This document shows positions 15,450 to 23,732 of a stretch of DNA of 25,587 bases, in pieces. A program made the translations under genes and the position numbers. Within the stretch, counting starts at the first letter, position 1. The number at the start of each line of letters is the position of its first letter. The notes under the pieces are model-generated. The model was not told where the DNA came from and did no database searches. It saw nothing but the letters and a program-made list of their open reading frames with translations. The DNA is taken from the NCBI GenBank assembly GCA_023544605.1, contig JAMJFQ010000014.1, positions 1 through 25,587 of the forward strand, in the 5' to 3' direction. The DNA is from ANME-2 cluster archaeon (lineage in GTDB: Archaea; Halobacteriota; Methanosarcinia; Methanosarcinales; Methanocomedenaceae).

Positions 15450-16187
15450 TTAATCCGATTCTATCCTTGGTGCAAGCAGGTAGTTTACTTCACCGCTGCC
15501 GCCTGCGATCTGGAAATTGATCTTGACCGGAAAATCCTTACCCAATTCCAATGTGACCTCGTTGGCCTTTCCTGCTGATTTTACCATATCTGAAAGGTAA
15601 TCAAGCGAGAACAGTGAGTGGGCATCTCCCGACTTAATACCGATAAGCTGGTCCTTGAGCATGTCAAGACGCATCCGGTCCGAATCACCTTCAGCTTCAA
15701 GATAAAAGGTCTCGCCGTCAACACCCATGGTTATATGGTCTGACACTTTCTCTGCAGCCTTAACAGCACGTTTCATGTCATTGCCTGATAATGTGATGGA
15801 GGCTGGAAGTTCCAGTTGTGGTATTTTAGGTTCCTTGCGTATGGATGCAGGGTCAAGCAGTGCGATCTTATAGGTCAGACCGCTCATCCGTATCACCAGT
15901 TTGTGGGATTCTTCATCCAGTTCAAGTTCTACAGTCTCTGCCTTTTCTGCCATACCCATGATATCGCTGAGCCGGTTCAAGTCCACACCCAGTTCACCGT
16001 CCGTAGCTGTAAATTCTTCAAAGGCATTGGATTTTATGGTCAGGGATACCATTGCCACATTGGCAGGGTCCACAGCCCGTATGGTCAGGCCATCCGGAGT
16101 CAGGTTGAGTTTAGCTTCATCAACAATACTTGAAACAGCTTCGATGGTTTCTTTTAGTTTTTCAGATTCTATAATTGCCTTGAACAT
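15450..16187 (-). CDS. pcn: Sliding clamp PCNA
   Basis: This 245-residue DNA sliding clamp forms a homotrimeric ring in archaea and tethers polymerases, FEN1 and ligase. The opening MFKAIIESEKLKETIEAVSSIVDEA, LTIRAVDPANVAMVSLTI, the interdomain segment with LELDEESHKLVIRM, and the closing VNYLLAPRIESD fit the family and its length. The ATG at 16187 has a GGAGG seven bases upstream. It forms a tight operon with priL, linking clamp and primase, and is divergent from the NMD3/Taw2 pair across a 107-bp promoter region. Confidence 0.97.
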   Translation of the reverse strand: MFKAIIESEKLKETIEAVSSIVDEAKLNLTPDGLTIRAVDPANVAMVSLTIKSNAFEEFTATDGELGVDLNRLSDIMGMAEKAETVELELDEESHKLVIRMSGLTYKIALLDPASIRKEPKIPQLELPASITLSGNDMKRAVKAAEKVSDHITMGVDGETFYLEAEGDSDRMRLDMLKDQLIGIKSGDAHSLFSLDYLSDMVKSAGKANEVTLELGKDFPVKINFQIAGGSGEVNYLLAPRIESD

Positions 16188-16252
16188 GTACTGCCTCCAT
16201 CTTCAAAAAGGGAAACACGTCGTAATATATGGGTGCACTATGTGGCTATGAG

Positions 16253-16262
16253 TTATAAAAAT
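16253..16262. promoter_or_regulatory. Shared TATA region for pcn (-) and nmd3 (+)
   Basis: TTATAAAAAT reads as a TATA box on both strands. On the plus strand it predicts a start near 16282, giving a leader of about 13 bases that keeps the GGAG site. On the minus strand (ATTTTTATAA) it predicts a start near 16232, about 45 bases before the PCNA ATG. No other convincing box lies in the 107-bp divergent region. Confidence 0.45.
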
Positions 16263-16294
16263 TTCTAATTAATTGGTATTATGGAGACAAATTA

Positions 16295-17416
16295 ATGCAC
16301 ATGTTAACCCTTGAGCGGGTTCCTATACAATCGAAACCCATAATAACGAATCACAATATGATTGATAACATGAATAATGTACTCTGTCCCGTATGCGGCC
16401 TTCCCACCGAGCACCAGATCGACGGCCGATGCAGGGACTGTTTCCTTAAGACCATTACCCTGGCCAGCATTCCACTTGTGATCCGTACCATTCTATGTCC
16501 GGTGTGCGGGGCAGTGAAAAAGGGTAAACACTGGGAAGACCGGAACATCGAAATCGAGGATTTGATGCAGGGCGTCATTGAACAGGCACTGAAAATTGAT
16601 CCTCAAGCCAGGGATGTTACCACATCCATTGCACTTACCAATAGCAATCCTGCCATCTACCGGGCACACATCACAGTCACAGCACACATTAAAGGTGTTA
16701 AAGCAGAGTCGCGTCTTAATACTGAAGTGCGTATCTCAAAGGAGAACTGCGATGCCTGCAGCCGTATGGCAGGCGGTTACTACGAGGCAGTGGTCCAGAT
16801 ACGGGCAGAGGGACGTTTCCCTGAGAGGCATGAACAGCAGCAGATGTTAGAACTGGTGGATGAGGTCGTTGAACGGCAATACCAGCGGGGGGATAGGTTT
16901 GCATTTATTACAAATACCCAGGAATTGCCCGAAGGGACGGATGTGTACCTGGGTTCTAACAGTACTGCACGACAGGCATGCCGTATGGCAGGTGAGCAGT
17001 TCGGATGCAGTTATTCGGAATCCCCTTCATTGGTGGGCAAGAAGGATGGTAAGGACATATACAGGATAACGTACAGTCTCAGGCTGCCAAGGTTAGTGCC
17101 TGGCGACATAATCAAAGCAGGAGAGGATGCGGTATTGGTCAACCGTTCTGCAAAAATGACAACCGGGATATATCTGGAATCGGGGCTGGAGTTCTCCCAG
17201 CACACTGATAGATTGAAAGATGCACATAAGGTGGCTGATGTGAACGAAGCCGAGAATGCCATCGTGGTCTTGGTGGAGCAGGATACGGTACAGGTAATGC
17301 ATCCCTTCACGTTCAAACAGGTGACAATAAAAAAACCGGCATACTTCAAAGGTACGGGTGGTGAAGATGTCAGGGTCATTCTCATGGAGGACACTATTTT
17401 CATATTGCCCCCATAG
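16295..17416 (+). CDS. NMD3-family zinc-ribbon protein
   Basis: This 373-residue archaeal homologue of NMD3 belongs to a family whose eukaryal member is the 60S export adaptor. Archaea have no nuclear envelope, so a role in 50S maturation or quality control is inferred. Four CxxC pairs are visible: CPVC (31-34), CRDC (46-49), CPVC (68-71) and CDAC (152-155), which can hold two zinc ions. A beta-rich middle and C-terminal region follows (GDIIKAGEDAVLVNRSAK). The ATG at 16295 has GGAG eight bases upstream; this gives 30 residues before the first zinc motif, more than I expect, but ATGs at 16358 and 16370 lack ribosome sites. The Taw2 gene follows after 15 bases. Confidence 0.88.
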   Translation: MHMLTLERVPIQSKPIITNHNMIDNMNNVLCPVCGLPTEHQIDGRCRDCFLKTITLASIPLVIRTILCPVCGAVKKGKHWEDRNIEIEDLMQGVIEQALKIDPQARDVTTSIALTNSNPAIYRAHITVTAHIKGVKAESRLNTEVRISKENCDACSRMAGGYYEAVVQIRAEGRFPERHEQQQMLELVDEVVERQYQRGDRFAFITNTQELPEGTDVYLGSNSTARQACRMAGEQFGCSYSESPSLVGKKDGKDIYRITYSLRLPRLVPGDIIKAGEDAVLVNRSAKMTTGIYLESGLEFSQHTDRLKDAHKVADVNEAENAIVVLVEQDTVQVMHPFTFKQVTIKKPAYFKGTGGEDVRVILMEDTIFILPP

Positions 17417-17431
17417 CAGGATAGGGAAAAA

Positions 17432-18457
17432 ATGAAAGCGCTACTGGTACCAAAAAAGCAGGCTGAAACCCTCCGCAAACAACTACTTGAGGCGGGGTAC
17501 ATGGACACCAGGCGCAGGCTGAAAGTAAGGGGGAACGACCTGGAGATCCCTGTTAATGGTTATGTTCCGCCTGAATTTGTCCGGTTCCCTAATATCAATC
17601 AGGAAAAGCCCGAATATTATGAAAACGAACCCACTCTTCAAGACCTGATGAAAACGTATGTGGATGGGGATGAACTGGATTTGCTGCCAGGGGGATGGCA
17701 GATACTGGGAAATGTGGTTATCACCTCACTACATCCTGACCTGTACCCTCTCCGGGCAAAGGTGGGTGATGCATTGCTCACCATATACCCCTACTGCAAG
17801 AGCGTGTACCTTGATGGGGGTATAAAGGGAGAACTGCGCCGGCCAAGCAGGGAAATCATTGCTGTCCGAGAGGGGGTCGATGAACCGTCCAAAACCGTGC
17901 ATACCGAGAACGGGTGCAGGTTCAAGCTGGATGTTACGAAGGTCATGTTCAGCAAGGGTAACCTGAACGAGAGAGCGAGAATGGGGAGGCTGGGCAGGGA
18001 TGAAGTAGTGATTGATATGTTCGCAGGTATCGGGTATTTTACTATACACATGGCTGTGCATGGTGGGACCGAAAAAATAACAGCCATCGAACTGAATCCT
18101 GAATCCTACCAGTACCTTGTTGAGAACATCACGTTGAACCACGTGGAAAAAATTGTGGAACCGGTACTGGGCGATTGTGCCGAAAATACACCAGTATCAG
18201 TGGCAGACCGGGTGGTGATGGGGTATGTGGGAAAGACACACCAGTATCTTCCCTACGGCATTGCAGCCCTGAAACAGGGCGGTATGCTGCATTACCACGA
18301 GACCGTACCCGAACTCCTGATGCCTGACAGGGCAATGGAGCGCATCAGCACCGAAGCGAAAAGACAGGGGCGAAAGGTAGAGATAGTGCACTGGCACAGG
18401 GTCAAGAAATATGCACCCGGGGTCTGGCACGTGGTAGTGGATGCCAGGATAATTTAA
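17432..18457 (+). CDS. taw2: Taw2-type tRNA wyosine aminocarboxypropyltransferase
   Basis: This 341-residue class I SAM-dependent enzyme belongs to the Trm5/TYW2 family. Residues 173-181 (FSKGNLNER), the SAM-binding loop VVIDMFAGIGYF (192-203) and E220 (TAIELNP) are family marks. Where Trm5 methyltransferases carry an NLP motif, this protein has DRVVMGYVGKTH (259-270), the form seen in TYW2/Taw2. The likely reaction is transfer of the aminocarboxypropyl group of SAM to 4-demethylwyosine at G37 of tRNA-Phe. A Trm5-type m1G37 methyltransferase is the alternative. It sits 15 bases after the NMD3 gene with a weak AGG site, so the two are probably cotranscribed, pairing ribosome and tRNA maturation. 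Confidence 0.85.
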   Translation: MKALLVPKKQAETLRKQLLEAGYMDTRRRLKVRGNDLEIPVNGYVPPEFVRFPNINQEKPEYYENEPTLQDLMKTYVDGDELDLLPGGWQILGNVVITSLHPDLYPLRAKVGDALLTIYPYCKSVYLDGGIKGELRRPSREIIAVREGVDEPSKTVHTENGCRFKLDVTKVMFSKGNLNERARMGRLGRDEVVIDMFAGIGYFTIHMAVHGGTEKITAIELNPESYQYLVENITLNHVEKIVEPVLGDCAENTPVSVADRVVMGYVGKTHQYLPYGIAALKQGGMLHYHETVPELLMPDRAMERISTEAKRQGRKVEIVHWHRVKKYAPGVWHVVVDARII

Positions 18458-18512
18458 CATACCAATCTGACCAATAATTATTAATATTAAATAATGGCAT
18501 ATTTTATTCTAG

Positions 18513-18520
18513 TATATAAT
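18513..18520 (+). promoter_or_regulatory. TATA box of the small membrane peptide
   Basis: TATATAAT lies in an AT-rich stretch after the Taw2 stop. A start about 25 bases on (near 18541) gives a leader carrying the GGGAGG ribosome site at 18556-18561. Confidence 0.45.
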
Positions 18521-18567
18521 CTATAAGATTATGTACTCAAGTTAATCAGACCGAAGGGAGGATTTTC

Positions 18568-18618
18568 TTGTGGAATAACCTTTGGGGGTTTGGCAATGCC
18601 TTACAAAGCCAAGGATAA
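18568..18618 (+). CDS. Possible 16-codon leader ORF (TTG start)
   Basis: TTG at 18568 stands six bases after GGGAGG, the best ribosome site in this spacer, and opens a 16-codon frame rich in Trp, Asn and Gly (WNNLWGFGNALQSQG) that ends at TAA. It overlaps the first 23 bases of the 34-codon membrane ORF in another frame, a layout that would allow coupled translation. Alternatively the ribosome site merely serves the later ATG. Too short to prove from sequence. Confidence 0.25.
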   Translation: MWNNLWGFGNALQSQG

Positions 18619-18700
18619 CACAGAATTGATGTTGAAGAGTCTGATAGCACTGCTGGCTATAGTAATGCTCTATATGATCATTAGCGTCGGAGTAGTTTGA
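18596..18700 (+). CDS. Putative 34-residue single-helix membrane peptide
   Basis: ATG at 18596 opens 34 codons ending in TGA. Residues 1-14 are polar and lysine-containing (MPYKAKDNTELMLK), and residues 15-34 are a continuous hydrophobic helix (SLIALLAIVMLYMIISVGVV), long enough to cross the membrane once. GGGGG lies seven bases upstream, GGGAGG further up, and a TATA box about 80 bases upstream. I do not recognise the family. It could be a small subunit of a membrane complex or a regulatory peptide; with the basic part first, an N-in orientation is expected. It is convergent with the HPS-RraA gene, 27 bases away. Chance ORFs of this length are common, so the helix and signals are the only support. 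Confidence 0.45.
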   Translation: MPYKAKDNTELMLKSLIALLAIVMLYMIISVGVV

Positions 18701-18727
18701 ACAGCGATCATGCGGGATGTGGAGAGA

Positions 18728-20026
18728 TCATTTCTTTTCCCACTTTTCCAGCTGCATGACCTTAGAGAGAGTGGAACCTTTGACTATTTCATCCCTTATA
18801 CGGCTCTCGTTCTTCTCCACTTCCACAGCGCGGCGGGCAAGTTCGTAGGCCCGCTCCCTGGGTACTACGACCACACCGTTGTCGTCGCCTATTATGTAGT
18901 CTCCGGGGCGCACTGTCTGGCCCGCACATTGTATCTCGGCATTGATCTCACCAAAACCTTTTGGCTCACCGGCATTGGGCACTATTGTACGGGCAAATAA
19001 CGGAAAATCCAGTTTCCTGATGTCATCCACATCCCGTACAGCCCCGTCAATGACCACTCCAGCGATATCGCGGTTCATGCAGCTTAATGTGGCCAGTTCA
19101 CCCCAGGGAGCGATACGGTCACTGCCGCCGTTATATATCACGATCACGTCACCCGGGCCGGCCCTGTCGATGGCCTCCACGGTCTTAGCCCAATCCCCTT
19201 CAAATGTCTGCACCGTGACGGCAGGCCCTACCATTTTCAGGCCTGGGTTTATGGGGATGAGCCCGTGCATGGCACCTTTACGGTGCATGGCATCACTGAT
19301 ATTGGGTGTGGACACACCCGTCAGCAGCCGTCTGGTCTCAGCCTCAAACCCGGGTTTCTTATGGGATGCGGATGATGGTGAATCCATATTCTGCCTTATT
19401 TTCCGTGCAGAGGCCATCACATCGGATGAGCGTGTTATATTGCCGCCTACAATGACAATATCTGCACCCGCGGACACAGCCTCACCTGCAGACCCTTCAT
19501 CCAGCCCGCCTGCTACTGCAATGGGGATGTGTATCTTGCCCCTCATTTCCCTGAGCAGTTCAATAGGGTCCTGGCCCATCATCTGCATATCGATACCTAC
19601 GTGAATATTGATGATGTCTACTCCCATCGCTTCCAGTTCTATGGCCCGCTCGATAGGATCGGCCACTGAGATGAGGTCGCCCATGAGCCTGGCACCGTAT
19701 TTATCTGCAGCCCTCCGTGCATCCGCAATGGTAGAATCATCGGCATTACCCAGAAGTATTACTATATCTGCACCGGACTTGGCTGCCATCTCCACTTCAA
19801 GGGCGCCGGTATCCATGGTCTTCATATCTGCCAGAATGGTCAGGCCCGGAAAATGTTCTTTCAGAGCCCTTACCGCATTCATGCCCTCGCTCTTGATAAG
19901 CGGTGTGCCGGCCTCTATCCAGTCCGCGCCGCCGTCTACGGCTTCGCGGGATATCTGGAGGGCTCGGTCCAGTTCGAGCAGGTCAAGGGCCACTTGCAGT
20001 ATGGGGCCAGAATTGTTCATAGACAT
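18728..20026 (-). CDS. Fused hexulose-6-phosphate synthase / RraA-like protein
   Basis: This 432-residue two-domain protein has residues 1-215 as a 3-hexulose-6-phosphate synthase barrel of the OMP-decarboxylase superfamily: QVALDLLELDRAL, GADWIEAGTPLIKSEG, the catalytic LADMKTMD (65-72), INIHVGID (139-146), VAGGLDEGSA. This enzyme joins or releases formaldehyde and ribulose 5-phosphate; in archaea it supplies pentoses. A polar linker (about 216-226) leads to an RraA-like domain (227-432) with APWGELAT (306-313) and GVVIDGAVRD (323-332), the fold of RNase E inhibitor RraA and of class II aldolases/decarboxylases. Archaea of this type lack RNase E, so an enzymatic role is likelier. ATGs at 20026 and 20020 are both possible and neither has a clear ribosome site; it may be cotranscribed with the membrane protein 68 bases upstream. 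Confidence 0.88.
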   Translation of the reverse strand: MSMNNSGPILQVALDLLELDRALQISREAVDGGADWIEAGTPLIKSEGMNAVRALKEHFPGLTILADMKTMDTGALEVEMAAKSGADIVILLGNADDSTIADARRAADKYGARLMGDLISVADPIERAIELEAMGVDIINIHVGIDMQMMGQDPIELLREMRGKIHIPIAVAGGLDEGSAGEAVSAGADIVIVGGNITRSSDVMASARKIRQNMDSPSSASHKKPGFEAETRRLLTGVSTPNISDAMHRKGAMHGLIPINPGLKMVGPAVTVQTFEGDWAKTVEAIDRAGPGDVIVIYNGGSDRIAPWGELATLSCMNRDIAGVVIDGAVRDVDDIRKLDFPLFARTIVPNAGEPKGFGEINAEIQCAGQTVRPGDYIIGDDNGVVVVPRERAYELARRAVEVEKNESRIRDEIVKGSTLSKVMQLEKWEKK

Positions 20027-20094
20027 TAGATATTGCTGATTAATCAAAACTCTATTTGTCAAAGGCCGGGTGTGACCTTGTTCATCTTTATCGG

Positions 20095-20406
20095 TTACTT
20101 ACGCAGTAGTTTTTCCAGGATGTCCCCGATAAGCGCGCCGACCATGAACGTAACCGTTACCACTAACATTATTATTACGAACACAAAAGAACCGCCAAAA
20201 CCTGCAACCAGTCCACCGGCAATACCCGTGGAGATACCTTGTGTTAATCCGCCAAACACAAAAACGATGATCCCTATGATAATGCCAAATATCACGCCTG
20301 TCTTCAGTCCCTTAATCAGGATATGCAGATAATCTTCTGTGCCCTTATTGGCAAAACCGTATACAATGCCGATCAGGAATATGAATAAACTAAGAGAGAA
20401 TGCCAT
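20095..20406 (-). CDS. Small glycine-rich multi-helix membrane protein
   Basis: This is a 103-residue protein of unknown function. Residues 1-19 (MAFSLSLFIFLIGIVYGFA) form a first membrane helix, a polar stretch 20-36 (NKGTEDYLHILIKGLKT) follows, and then about 37-95 is almost entirely hydrophobic with many glycines (GVIFGIIIGIIVFVFGG, GISTGIAGGLVAGFGG), fitting two or three more helices. The end EKLLRK is charged. Glycine repeats spaced for helix packing suggest an oligomer. The ATG at 20406 has GAGGT eight bases upstream; GGATTTATAG at 20491-20500 may be its TATA box. It precedes the HPS-RraA gene on the same strand by 68 bases, but a shared job is only inference. Confidence 0.8.
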   Translation of the reverse strand: MAFSLSLFIFLIGIVYGFANKGTEDYLHILIKGLKTGVIFGIIIGIIVFVFGGLTQGISTGIAGGLVAGFGGSFVFVIIMLVVTVTFMVGALIGDILEKLLRK

Positions 20407-20505
20407 TTTTCATAACCTCACATTATTTCATAAATATAACATTGTCAAGCATAAACCCTTGCCTTTGATTTGAATTTGGAAATGCAGGAGCTATAAATCC
20501 TCGTT

Positions 20506-20531
20506 GGGCGACGAAGGCGCTTCTACTGCCC
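20506..20531 (-). terminator. Imperfect hairpin just after carB
   Basis: Immediately past the carB stop the minus strand can form GGGC/GCCC outside and GAAG/CTTC inside, with internal loops AGTA and GTC. No T tract follows, so it may stabilise the mRNA end rather than terminate. Confidence 0.3.
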
Positions 20532-23500
20532 TTACTTCACATCTCGGTGGTAAGACTGAACAGACCTTACATCGATGCGTTTCTCCCTGGCTGCTTTTAT
20601 TCCCCTGGCTGCGGCAAGAGCAGCTGCAGTGGTGGTGTGATAGGGGATGTTGTACTTGATAGCAGATTTACGGATGTAGCTGTCATCATAGGCACCCTCC
20701 TTGCCTATCGGGGTATTCAATACGAACTGTATCTCACCATTATGCATAGCATCAACGATATTGGGCCGTCCTTCATGAAGTTTCTTGATGTCCTGGCAAT
20801 TGATACCATGCTCACGCAAAAAAGCGCTCGTACCTTCAGTGGAGAGTATGTTAAAACCCATGCCATCCAGTTCCTTTACAACAGACAGGGCACGCTTGCG
20901 ATCACTGGATGCAACGGTTATTAATGCCGCCCCTTCCAGTGGCAATGATGAGCCGGCCGCGACCTGGGACTTGAAGAAAGCTATCTCAAAGGAATCTGCC
21001 ATACCCAGCACTTCACCCGTTGAGCGCATCTCAGGTCCGAGCACGGGGTCAACCTCAGGGAACATGTTAAAGGGGAATACGGTCTCCTTGACACCGAAAT
21101 GAGGGTATGTGCGTGGGTTGGTGTCCATATCAGCCAGCTTCTCACCAAGCACGACCCGGGTGGCAATACGTGCCATGGATACACCTGTAACCTTGGATAC
21201 CAGCGGTACGGTACGTGATGCCCGTGGATTAGCCTCTATGATGTAAACCTTGCCGTCCTTGATGGCATACTGGATGTTCATAAGCCCCACGACCTCGAGT
21301 TCAGTGGCAATACGCCGCGTGTATTCCATGATGGTGTCCATCTGTTCATCAGGTATCCCCACCGGAGGCAATACACAAGCACTGTCACCTGAATGGATTC
21401 CTGCCTGTTCGATATGTTCCATGATGGAAGGGATGAAAACATCCGTGCGATCAGATATGGCATCCACTTCGCACTCCAGAGCATCCTCAAGGAACTTGTC
21501 AATGAGCATGGGTGCCTCTGGTGTGATCTCAATGGCTCCTGCAACGTATTTTTCCAGCATCTCATCATCATAGACTATTTCCATACCACGGCCGCCAAGC
21601 ACGTATGAAGGGCGCACCACCAGCGGGTAGCCAATACGTGATGCAACTTCCAGTGCCCCCTCCAGTGAAGTGGCAGTACCCGGTTCTGGCATTGGTATCT
21701 CCAGTCTCCTGATTATGTCGGCAAACTGCTCACGGTTCTCTGCAAGGTCAATGCTCCTGACCGATGTACCAAGTATTTTAACGCCTGCCGCTTCAAGTTC
21801 TGCAGCAATGTTCAGGGGAGTCTGTCCCCCGAACTGCACGATAGCACCTTCCGGCTTTTCCTTTTCGTAAATGCTCAGTACATCCTCGACCGTAATAGGC
21901 TCAAAATACAGCTTGTCCGAAGTGTCATAGTCGGTAGATACCGTTTCAGGGTTGCAGTTGACCATGATGGACTCATAACCAAGGTCACGTATCGTAAAGG
22001 CGGCGTGTACGCAGGTGTAATCGAATTCGATGCCCTGTCCGATCCTGTTTGGCCCGCCACCGATTATCATGATCTTCTTTTTATCAGATACGGGCACTTC
22101 ATCGTCTGCGTTGTAGGTAGAGTAATAGTAAGATGCGTCCTCTGCGCCACTGACCGGCACGATGTTCCATGCCTGACTTAATCCAAGGGATAAACGATGC
22201 TCACGTATCACGTGCTCTGGTATACCTAAGATCTGGCCAAGGTACTTATCTGAAAAACCATCCTTCTTGGACCGTATAAGCAGGTCATCTGGCAGTTTGC
22301 CGCCCTTGTAGTTAAGCACCTCTTCTTCTAATTCTACCAATTCCTTCATCTGCCGGATGAACCAGTGTTTGATGTGGGTTATCTTGAACATCTCATCCAC
22401 AGACATTCCCTTTCGCAGGGCTTCGTACATGATGAACTGGCGCTCAGAAGACGGTTCAATCAGCAGCTTTCGCAACTCATCAAGGGAAAGCTCATTATAA
22501 TTCTTGGCAAATCCAAGCCCGTAACGCCCGATCTCAAGTGAACGAATGGCTTTTTGGAAAGCTTCCTTGTAGTTCTTCCCGATGCTCATGGCCTCGCCCA
22601 CTGCGCGCATCTGCGTGCCCAGTTTATCGATGGAACCGGGGAATTTCTCAAATGCCCAGCGTGCGAACTTTATGACCACATAGTCACCTGATGGTGTGTA
22701 CTTTTCAAGTGTGCCGTCACGCCAGTAGGGGATATCCTCAAGCAGCAGGCCGCCAGCCAGTTTTGCAGAGACGAGCGCGATCGGGAATCCAGTGGCTTTG
22801 GAGGCAAGGGCTGATGAGCGTGATGTGCGCGGATTTATCTCTATTACTACCACGCGCCCGGTCTCGGGGTCATGGGCGAACTGGACATTGGTGCCCCCGA
22901 TAATGCCGATGGCGTCCACGATGCGGTATGAATAATCCTGCAGGCGCTTCTGGAGTGTTTCATCAATGGTGAGCATGGGTGCACTACAGAAGCTGTCGCC
23001 TGTGTGCACGCCCATGGCATCGATATTCTCGATGAAACATACAGTGATCTTGTTGCCTTTGGCATCCCTTACCACCTCAAGTTCAAGTTCCTCCCAGCCG
23101 AGCACTGATTCTTCCACAAGTATCTGGCCTATGAGGCTGGCCGAGATGCCCCTGGCGGCAATGGTGCGCAATTCATCCACGTTGTAGGCGAACCCGCCGC
23201 CTGTCCCGCCCATGGTGTAAGCAGGCCGGATGACCACAGGGTAACCGATATCCTTCGCGATCTTCTCAGCTTCTTCGACACTGAACGTTGTCTCACTGCG
23301 TGCTGTCTCTACGCCGACACTGTCCATTGTCTCCTTGAATGTGGTACGGTCCTCGCCCCGCTTGATGGCATCGATCTGAACTCCTATGATCTCTACACCG
23401 TATTTTTCCAGAATGCCCTTTTCATGAAGTTCGGAGGACAGGTTCAGCCCTTTTTGACCACCCAGGTTTGGCAGCAGGGCGTCAGGGCGCTCTTTGTCTA

Positions 23501-23732
23501 TGATCTTCTCCAGGGTTTCGATGTTTAGCGGCTCGATATACGTTATATCCGCCATATCCGGGTCGGTCATGATCGTGGCAGGATTGGAATTGACGAGCAC
23601 GATCTCATAGCCAAGCTGGCGCAGTGCTTTGCAGGCCTGTGTTCCAGAATAATCGAATTCAGCGGCCTGGCCTATCACGATTGGGCCTGACCCTATAATA
23701 AGTACTTTTTTAATATCCTCTCGTTTGGACAT
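20532..23732 (-). CDS. carB: Carbamoyl-phosphate synthase large subunit
   Basis: This 1066-residue synthetase subunit makes carbamoyl phosphate from bicarbonate, ammonia (delivered by CarA from glutamine) and two ATP, feeding arginine and pyrimidine synthesis. It has two homologous halves. The first opens with KKVLIIGSGPIVIGQAAEFDYSG and has RPAYTMGGTGGGFA and VIEINPRTSRSSALASKATG; the second opens with KKIMIIGGGPNRIGQGIEFDY and has RPSYVLGGRGMEIVY and IIEANPRASRTVPLVSKVTG. A C-terminal MGS-like allosteric domain covers about 930-1066. Full length and unsplit, unlike methanogens with carB in two genes. The ATG at 23732 has GGTGA four bases upstream. No carA lies next to it in the window. Confidence 0.98.
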   Translation of the reverse strand: MSKREDIKKVLIIGSGPIVIGQAAEFDYSGTQACKALRQLGYEIVLVNSNPATIMTDPDMADITYIEPLNIETLEKIIDKERPDALLPNLGGQKGLNLSSELHEKGILEKYGVEIIGVQIDAIKRGEDRTTFKETMDSVGVETARSETTFSVEEAEKIAKDIGYPVVIRPAYTMGGTGGGFAYNVDELRTIAARGISASLIGQILVEESVLGWEELELEVVRDAKGNKITVCFIENIDAMGVHTGDSFCSAPMLTIDETLQKRLQDYSYRIVDAIGIIGGTNVQFAHDPETGRVVVIEINPRTSRSSALASKATGFPIALVSAKLAGGLLLEDIPYWRDGTLEKYTPSGDYVVIKFARWAFEKFPGSIDKLGTQMRAVGEAMSIGKNYKEAFQKAIRSLEIGRYGLGFAKNYNELSLDELRKLLIEPSSERQFIMYEALRKGMSVDEMFKITHIKHWFIRQMKELVELEEEVLNYKGGKLPDDLLIRSKKDGFSDKYLGQILGIPEHVIREHRLSLGLSQAWNIVPVSGAEDASYYYSTYNADDEVPVSDKKKIMIIGGGPNRIGQGIEFDYTCVHAAFTIRDLGYESIMVNCNPETVSTDYDTSDKLYFEPITVEDVLSIYEKEKPEGAIVQFGGQTPLNIAAELEAAGVKILGTSVRSIDLAENREQFADIIRRLEIPMPEPGTATSLEGALEVASRIGYPLVVRPSYVLGGRGMEIVYDDEMLEKYVAGAIEITPEAPMLIDKFLEDALECEVDAISDRTDVFIPSIMEHIEQAGIHSGDSACVLPPVGIPDEQMDTIMEYTRRIATELEVVGLMNIQYAIKDGKVYIIEANPRASRTVPLVSKVTGVSMARIATRVVLGEKLADMDTNPRTYPHFGVKETVFPFNMFPEVDPVLGPEMRSTGEVLGMADSFEIAFFKSQVAAGSSLPLEGAALITVASSDRKRALSVVKELDGMGFNILSTEGTSAFLREHGINCQDIKKLHEGRPNIVDAMHNGEIQFVLNTPIGKEGAYDDSYIRKSAIKYNIPYHTTTAAALAAARGIKAAREKRIDVRSVQSYHRDVK

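Noticed and set aside
18942..20039. Long plus-strand frames (220 and 143 codons) opposite HPS-RraA
   Set aside because: Antisense to a gene with clear catalytic motifs; composition Ser/Ala/Pro-rich as expected of the reverse strand, and no family resemblance.
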